Source of the DNA: Hymenobacter lapidiphilus
Lineage (GTDB): Bacteria > Bacteroidota > Bacteroidia > Cytophagales > Hymenobacteraceae
Assembly (NCBI RefSeq): GCF_013377885.1
Contig: NZ_JABKAU010000012.1
Span: 1 to 64,000, forward strand
DNA length: 64,000 bases
Direction: 5' to 3'
Shown: piece by piece, positions 59,711-64,000 of the stretch
Numbering within the stretch: position 1 is the stretch's first letter
Layout of the letters: every line of letters starts with the position of its first letter
Notes under the pieces: model-generated
Databases searched by the model: none
What the model saw: the letters and a program-made list of their open reading frames with translations, nothing else
Told to the model about the DNA's origin: nothing
Program-made: the position numbers and the translations under genes

Positions 59711-61850
59711 AAAAAGCATTGTTACCCGCGTACGGCTGGCCTTCCTGGGGGTCTGTCTGTTTTCGGCGGCCATTGTGTGGCGCATCACCCACGTGCAGTT
59801 TACCGAAGGTGCCAAATGGAGCGCCCTGGAGCAGGAACGGCGGGTGATTTACCAGCCGGTATTTGCCACCCGCGGCAATATTTACTCTGATAATGAGAGT
59901 ATTATGGCTACCTCGCTGCCCTTTTACCGGGTGGCCTGGGACCCTAGTGTGGTGAATGATGCGCTGTTCAACCAGAAGGTAGATTCGCTGGCCGGGCTGC
60001 TGGCGGGCTTTTTTGGCGACCGAAGCAAGCAGGAGTACTACCGCAAGCTCAAGAACGCCCACGACCCCAAGAAGGGCGTGCGCTATATTCGCCTCAACTC
60101 GCGGCAAATCAATTATCAGGAGAAAAAGGAGCTGGCTTCGTGGCCCATTTTCCGGGAGGGAAAAAACCGGGGCGGGGTCATTTTTGAGAAGATTGACAAG
60201 CGCTTCCGGCCTTTTGGTGGGCTGGCTCAGCGCACGATTGGCTTCCTGAACGAGGACAAGAACGGGGCGGGCCTGGAGTTCACCTTCAACCGCCACCTGG
60301 CCGGCCGCGACGGCGAGGCCCTGTTCGAGCGCCTGCCCGGTGGCAACAAGCCCATTTACGATGGTACCGAGGTAAAGCCCCAACCAGGCTACGACGTGAA
60401 GACGACGCTCGATATCAACCTCCAGGACATGGCCGAAAGTGCCCTCTACAAGTCGCTGGTGCAGAATAACGCTCAGTACGGCACCGTCATTCTGATGGAA
60501 GTGGCCACCGGCCATATTAAAGCCGTAGCCAACCTGGGCCGGGTGGCCGACGGCGTGTACCGCGAAAATTACAACTACGCCATTGCCGATCAGGGCCGCA
60601 CCGAGCCGGGCTCGACCTTCAAGCTGGCCTCGATGATGGCCGTATTTGAGGAAAACCCCGAATTGCAGCTAACCGACACGATTAACACCGGCCGCTCGGG
60701 GGCTATGCGCATCGGCGGGGCCGTGAAAACCGACTCGCACCCGTATGGTCGGATTTCCATCCAGCAGGTATTCGAGAAATCGTCGAACATCGGTGTGGCG
60801 CTGCTGACTGACCGCACCTTCAATAAGAACCCTGAGAAGTACACCGACCACCTGAAAAGCTTCGGGCTCGATAAGCCGCTGGGCTTCCAGATGGCCGGCG
60901 AGGCACGGCCTTATATTAAAGATCCAAACGACCGCAGCTGGAGCCGGACCTCGTTGAGTACCATGAGCATCGGCTATGAGCTGAAACTGGCCCCGCTCCA
61001 GACGCTGGCCTTTTACAACGCCGTGGCCAACGGCGGGGTGAAGGTGCAGCCGATGATTGTAAGCGAAATCAAGCAGGCCGACAAGGTGATTGAGCGGTTT
61101 GAGACGGTGGTGCTTAACCCCAAAATATGTTCCGAGGAAACCCTGCAGAAGGTACGCACCATGATGGAAGGCGTGGTGGAGCACGGCACGGCCCGCGGTA
61201 TCCGCACCAGCGACTACCTGATTGCGGGTAAAACCGGCACGGCCTGGAAGTTCAAGAACGGCGCGTACACCCGCACCTATTCCACCAGCTTCTGCGGCTA
61301 CTTCCCGGCCGACAAGCCCAAGTACAGCTGTATTGTAGTGGTCGATTCGCCCAAGAACGGCCGTATTTATGGCGGCGATGTGGCCGCACCCGTGTTTCGC
61401 GAGCTGGCCGATAAGGCCATGGCCCGCGACGCGGCTTCGGAGCGGCCGCTACTGGCCCGCGCCCCGGTGCGCCGCTCGCCGGTGCCGTTGGTGAAGGCCG
61501 GCCTGCAGGACGAGCTGACGATGATGTTCAGCCAGCTGGGGGTGCGCCACCAGGCCACGGCCCCCACCGAAGACTGGGTGCGCACCGCCCGCCCCGACTC
61601 GCAGGCCGCCGACGTGCAACTGCTGCCGCTGCCACTGCGCCCCGGCCGCGTGCCCAACGTAGAGGGCCTGACGCTGCGTGATGCGCTGTTTCTGCTCGAA
61701 AACCGCGGCCTGCGGGTGCGTACCAGCGGCTCGGGCCGCGTAACCAGCCAGTCGGTAGCGGCCGGTACGCCCGCCAAGCGTGGCACCACTGTGCAGCTTA
61801 CTTTGGAGCCGATTGGCATGCAGCCCCGGCCGCTGGCAGTGATGCAGTAG
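59694..61850 (+). CDS. ftsI: Division transpeptidase FtsI (PBP3) with PASTA domain
   Basis: A 718-residue class B penicillin-binding protein. A TM segment (about 12-32) is followed by the dimerisation region with RGNIYSDN, the transpeptidase domain with catalytic S307 in EPGSTFKLAS, SSN (KSSNIGVAL) and KTGTAW, and a C-terminal PASTA domain (about 650-712, VPNVEGLTLRDALFLLENRG). It crosslinks septal peptidoglycan. The start overlaps the ftsL-like gene, so translation is coupled. PASTA domains on FtsI are common in Bacteroidota. Confidence 0.92.
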   Translation: MKGNVKKSIVTRVRLAFLGVCLFSAAIVWRITHVQFTEGAKWSALEQERRVIYQPVFATRGNIYSDNESIMATSLPFYRVAWDPSVVNDALFNQKVDSLAGLLAGFFGDRSKQEYYRKLKNAHDPKKGVRYIRLNSRQINYQEKKELASWPIFREGKNRGGVIFEKIDKRFRPFGGLAQRTIGFLNEDKNGAGLEFTFNRHLAGRDGEALFERLPGGNKPIYDGTEVKPQPGYDVKTTLDINLQDMAESALYKSLVQNNAQYGTVILMEVATGHIKAVANLGRVADGVYRENYNYAIADQGRTEPGSTFKLASMMAVFEENPELQLTDTINTGRSGAMRIGGAVKTDSHPYGRISIQQVFEKSSNIGVALLTDRTFNKNPEKYTDHLKSFGLDKPLGFQMAGEARPYIKDPNDRSWSRTSLSTMSIGYELKLAPLQTLAFYNAVANGGVKVQPMIVSEIKQADKVIERFETVVLNPKICSEETLQKVRTMMEGVVEHGTARGIRTSDYLIAGKTGTAWKFKNGAYTRTYSTSFCGYFPADKPKYSCIVVVDSPKNGRIYGGDVAAPVFRELADKAMARDAASERPLLARAPVRRSPVPLVKAGLQDELTMMFSQLGVRHQATAPTEDWVRTARPDSQAADVQLLPLPLRPGRVPNVEGLTLRDALFLLENRGLRVRTSGSGRVTSQSVAAGTPAKRGTTVQLTLEPIGMQPRPLAVMQ

Positions 61851-61869
61851 GAAGCACGTAGCGGAGGAG

Positions 61870-61991
61870 GAACGTCATTCAGAGCGGAGCGAAGAATCTC
61901 GCGTGCTGACGTAACCGTGCCCATTAAATACAAGTGTTCACTCCTGCAATGTCAACACGCGAGATTCTTCGCTCCGCTCTGAATGACGTTC
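61870..61991. repeat. Palindrome inside dcw cluster
   Basis: Perfect 36-bp arms (GAACGTCATTCAGAGCGGAG and on, with the complement ending at 61991) flank a 50-bp spacer. It is a variant with GTCATTCAGAGC in place of GTCATGCTGAGC and separates ftsI from murE. Confidence 0.8.
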
Positions 61992-62011
61992 TTTCATCAT
62001 CATTCTAAATC

Positions 62012-63478
62012 TTGAAAAATCTTCCCCAACTCCTGACCGCCATAACTGTGCGGGCCCAGCACGGCCCAACGGATGTTTCCATCAATTCCCTTACCCTGGA
62101 CTCGCGGCAGGCAGGGCCGGGAACGGTATTTTTCGCGTTGCGCGGCACAGCGGCCGACGGCCATCAGTTCATTGCCAAAGCCGTGGAGCAGGGCGCGGCT
62201 GTGGTGGTGTGCGAGGAGTTGCCGGCTGCGCTGAACCCGGCCACCAGCTACGTTCAGGTAACCGATTCGGCGGAAGCCATGGCCCTGATGGCGGCCGAGT
62301 TTTATGGGCACCCGTCGCGGCAGCTGCAGCTGGTGGGCATTACGGGCACCAACGGCAAAACCACCTGCGCCACCATGCTGCACAAGCTGTTCCGCGAGCT
62401 GGGCTACCACTGTGGGCTGCTGAGCACGGTGCAGAACCAGATTGACGAGCAAGTAATTCTGAGCACCCATACCACGCCCGATGCTATCCGCCTGAACGAG
62501 CTGCTGGCCCAGATGCTGCGCGCCGGCTGCACCCACGTGTTTATCGAGGTCAGCTCGCACGCCGTGGTGCAGCACCGCGTTACGGGCCTGCACTTTGCGG
62601 GCGGTGTGTTCACCAACCTCAGCCACGACCACCTCGATTACCACGGCACCTTCGATGCCTATTTGAAGGCCAAAAAGGGCTTCTTTGACATGTTGCCGAA
62701 GTCGGGTTTTGCGCTCAGCAACGCCGATGACAAGCGTGGGGCCGTAATGCTGCAGAACGTGGCCGGCCGCCGTGAGCTGTACTCGCTCCGCGGCCACGGC
62801 GAGTTCCGGGCGCGGCTGCTGGAAAACGCGGTGCACGGCCTCCACCTCGAAATTGAGGGCCGTGAGGTGCAGTTCCGGCTCATTGGGGTGTTCAACGCCT
62901 ACAACCTGCTGGCCATTTACGGTACGGCCGTGCTGCTGGGCGAAGACCCCACGGAGGTGCTCACAGTGCTGTCGGGCCTGACGTCGGCACCGGGCCGCTT
63001 CGAGCCGGTGGTATCAGGGAAGGCACGCATTACGGGCATCGTGGATTACGCCCACACGCCCGACGCGCTGGAAAACGTGCTCCAGACCCTGGCCGATATC
63101 CGCCAGCCCAGTCAGCAGATAATTACTGTAGTGGGCTGCGGCGGCAACCGCGACGAAGCCAAACGCCCCGAAATGGCCCGCCTGGCCGCCGTACTCTCCG
63201 AGCGCGCCGTACTGACTTCGGACAATCCCCGCTTCGAAGACCCCAACGATATCCTGACCCAGATGCAGGCCGGCGTACCAGTTACCGCGCTGGGCAAAGT
63301 TCTTACCATTGCCGACCGGCGCGAGGCCATTAAAACGGCTGTAGCCCTGGCTCAGCCCGGCGACATTGTGCTGGTAGCCGGCAAAGGCCACGAAACCTAC
63401 CAGGAAATCAAGGGCATCAAAAACGACTTCGATGACAAGCAGGTGCTGAAGGAGATGTTTGAGCTGCTGGGGAAGTAG
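62012..63478 (+). CDS. murE: UDP-MurNAc-tripeptide synthetase MurE
   Basis: A 488-residue Mur ligase. ITGTNGKTTCATML is the ATP loop, TNLSHDHLDYHG and SRQAGPGTVFFAL are family motifs, and TSDNPRFEDPN includes the DNPR motif that selects meso-diaminopimelate. It adds mDAP to UDP-MurNAc-Ala-Glu. The start is a TTG at 62012 (MKNLPQLLTAI). It follows ftsI after a palindromic repeat and precedes mraY. Confidence 0.93.
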   Translation: MKNLPQLLTAITVRAQHGPTDVSINSLTLDSRQAGPGTVFFALRGTAADGHQFIAKAVEQGAAVVVCEELPAALNPATSYVQVTDSAEAMALMAAEFYGHPSRQLQLVGITGTNGKTTCATMLHKLFRELGYHCGLLSTVQNQIDEQVILSTHTTPDAIRLNELLAQMLRAGCTHVFIEVSSHAVVQHRVTGLHFAGGVFTNLSHDHLDYHGTFDAYLKAKKGFFDMLPKSGFALSNADDKRGAVMLQNVAGRRELYSLRGHGEFRARLLENAVHGLHLEIEGREVQFRLIGVFNAYNLLAIYGTAVLLGEDPTEVLTVLSGLTSAPGRFEPVVSGKARITGIVDYAHTPDALENVLQTLADIRQPSQQIITVVGCGGNRDEAKRPEMARLAAVLSERAVLTSDNPRFEDPNDILTQMQAGVPVTALGKVLTIADRREAIKTAVALAQPGDIVLVAGKGHETYQEIKGIKNDFDDKQVLKEMFELLGK

Positions 63479-63513
63479 CGTTTAGCAGTTGTGGACTAAT
63501 AATAAAAGAACGG

Positions 63514-63569
63514 TGTCATGCTGAGCGAAGGCGCCGCCGCCTTCGCTCAGCATGACGGGGCTTTTTTCA
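63514..63569 (+). repeat. Short palindrome with T tract after murE
   Basis: A perfect 19-bp stem (GTCATGCTGAGCGAAGGCG and complement, 63514-63532 and 63539-63557) is followed by GGGGCTTTTTT. The family core is here fused to a T tract and may act as a terminator between murE and mraY. Confidence 0.75.
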
Positions 63570-63623
63570 CCCCTCCTAACTCAAAAACTCACTACTAACC
63601 GCTAATCCCTCCCCGCTAAAATC

Positions 63624-63631
63624 TACCTTTG
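63624..63631 (+). promoter_or_regulatory. Bacteroidota -7 element for mraY
   Basis: TACCTTTG lies 32 bp upstream of the mraY ATG. Together with the terminator-like repeat it indicates that mraY starts a new transcript. Confidence 0.5.
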
Positions 63632-63662
63632 CGCTTCAACCCGCCCGCCGAACACCGCGCCC

Positions 63663-64000
63663 ATGCTGTATTACCTGTTCAATTATCTATATAAAGTACA
63701 CCACATTCCGGGTACCGGCGTGATGCAGTACAGCTCGTTTCGGGCGGCGCTGGCCATTGTTTCGTCGCTGATTATTGCGCAGTACTTCGGGGCGCCGCTG
63801 ATTCGGCTGCTGCAGCGCCAGCAGATTGGCGAAACCATCCGCGACTTGGGGTTGCAGGGGCAGGCCGAGAAGAAGGGCACCCCCACCATGGGCGGCCTGA
63901 TTATTCTGCTGGCCATTCTGGTGCCGGTGCTGCTGTTTGCCAAGCTCGACAACATCTACATCATCCTGATGCTGCTCAGCACGGTTTGGCTGGGTTTGAT
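63663..64000 (+). CDS. mraY: Phospho-MurNAc-pentapeptide translocase (partial, 3' cut by window)
   Basis: The first 112 codons of MraY. The N-terminal TM segments and the signature [21 protein letters not shown] identify it. The enzyme transfers phospho-MurNAc-pentapeptide to undecaprenyl phosphate, forming lipid I. The gene continues beyond the right edge of the window. ATG 63663 gives [12 protein letters not shown], the usual start. Confidence 0.93.
   Translation, partial: MLYYLFNYLYKVHHIPGTGVMQYSSFRAALAIVSSLIIAQYFGAPLIRLLQRQQIGETIRDLGLQGQAEKKGTPTMGGLIILLAILVPVLLFAKLDNIYIILMLLSTVWLGL

Overview
The window is chromosomal DNA of a G+C-rich Bacteroidota, most likely a pigmented Hymenobacter-type member of the Cytophagales. 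This rests on the Bacteroidota -7 promoter element (TAnnTTTG) ahead of many genes, frequent GTG/TTG starts without Shine-Dalgarno sequences, lineage-typical families (DUF4199, FtsL-like, carboxypeptidase-regulatory-domain proteins, TonB receptors, LytTR regulators), menaquinone synthesis (menA), and a xanthophyll cluster with crtZ and crtW. No species-level call can be made from the sequence alone.

Layout. 1-3,800: a small phage-derived islet with a CI-like repressor divergent from an antirepressor operon, plus a protein carrying 15 tandem octapeptides that resemble ice-nucleation repeats. 3,900-20,050: envelope and housekeeping genes (two glycosyltransferases, a GT9 heptosyltransferase-like gene, purB, an AsmA-like/GT51 transglycosylase, a TerC-type transporter, a polyprenol-phosphate glycosyltransferase, protoporphyrinogen oxidase, gmhB), two tiny paralogous lipoproteins, and divergent arginine decarboxylase and arginase. 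20,217-24,410: a kaiC-kaiB-kaiB-histidine kinase operon, the most striking system in the window. 24,600-31,220: argS, a LOG-family gene, a KAS III-like synthase, a lipoprotein glutathione peroxidase, a HAD phosphatase and menA. 31,263-33,580: a short ssb translationally coupled to a tyrosine recombinase, followed by an AT-rich foreign cassette with a phage-type methyltransferase-like gene. 33,647-43,770: DUF808 protein, pta, crcB, tRNA-Leu(CAA), hscB, SAM hydrolase, phoH, a GNAT and comEC. 43,945-53,523: enoyl-CoA hydratase, crtZ, a CarH-like MerR/B12 regulator, an ECF sigma factor, crtI, crtB, ispH and crtW. 53,534-57,840: an orphan LytTR regulator and a three-gene metal-handling locus (HMA protein, TonB receptor, small Cys-rich protein). 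58,036-64,000: the start of the dcw cluster (rsmH, ftsL-like, ftsI, murE, mraY cut by the window edge).

How the genes work together. IspH makes the isoprenoid precursors; CrtB and CrtI make lycopene; after cyclisation by an enzyme not seen here, CrtZ and CrtW would hydroxylate and ketolate the rings. The CarH-like regulator and sigma factor sit between crtZ and crtIB and are obvious candidates to control them. KaiC, two KaiB proteins and a PAS kinase form a compact timing or stress-signalling module without KaiA.

Intergenic spaces repeatedly carry long palindromes of two dispersed families (core GTCATnCTGAGC, and core GTAGGGGCGGGGC). They occur even inside the dcw cluster and between closely spaced genes, and look like REP/MITE-type elements. 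Starts were moved downstream of the longest possible frame wherever family alignment or a promoter element demanded it.
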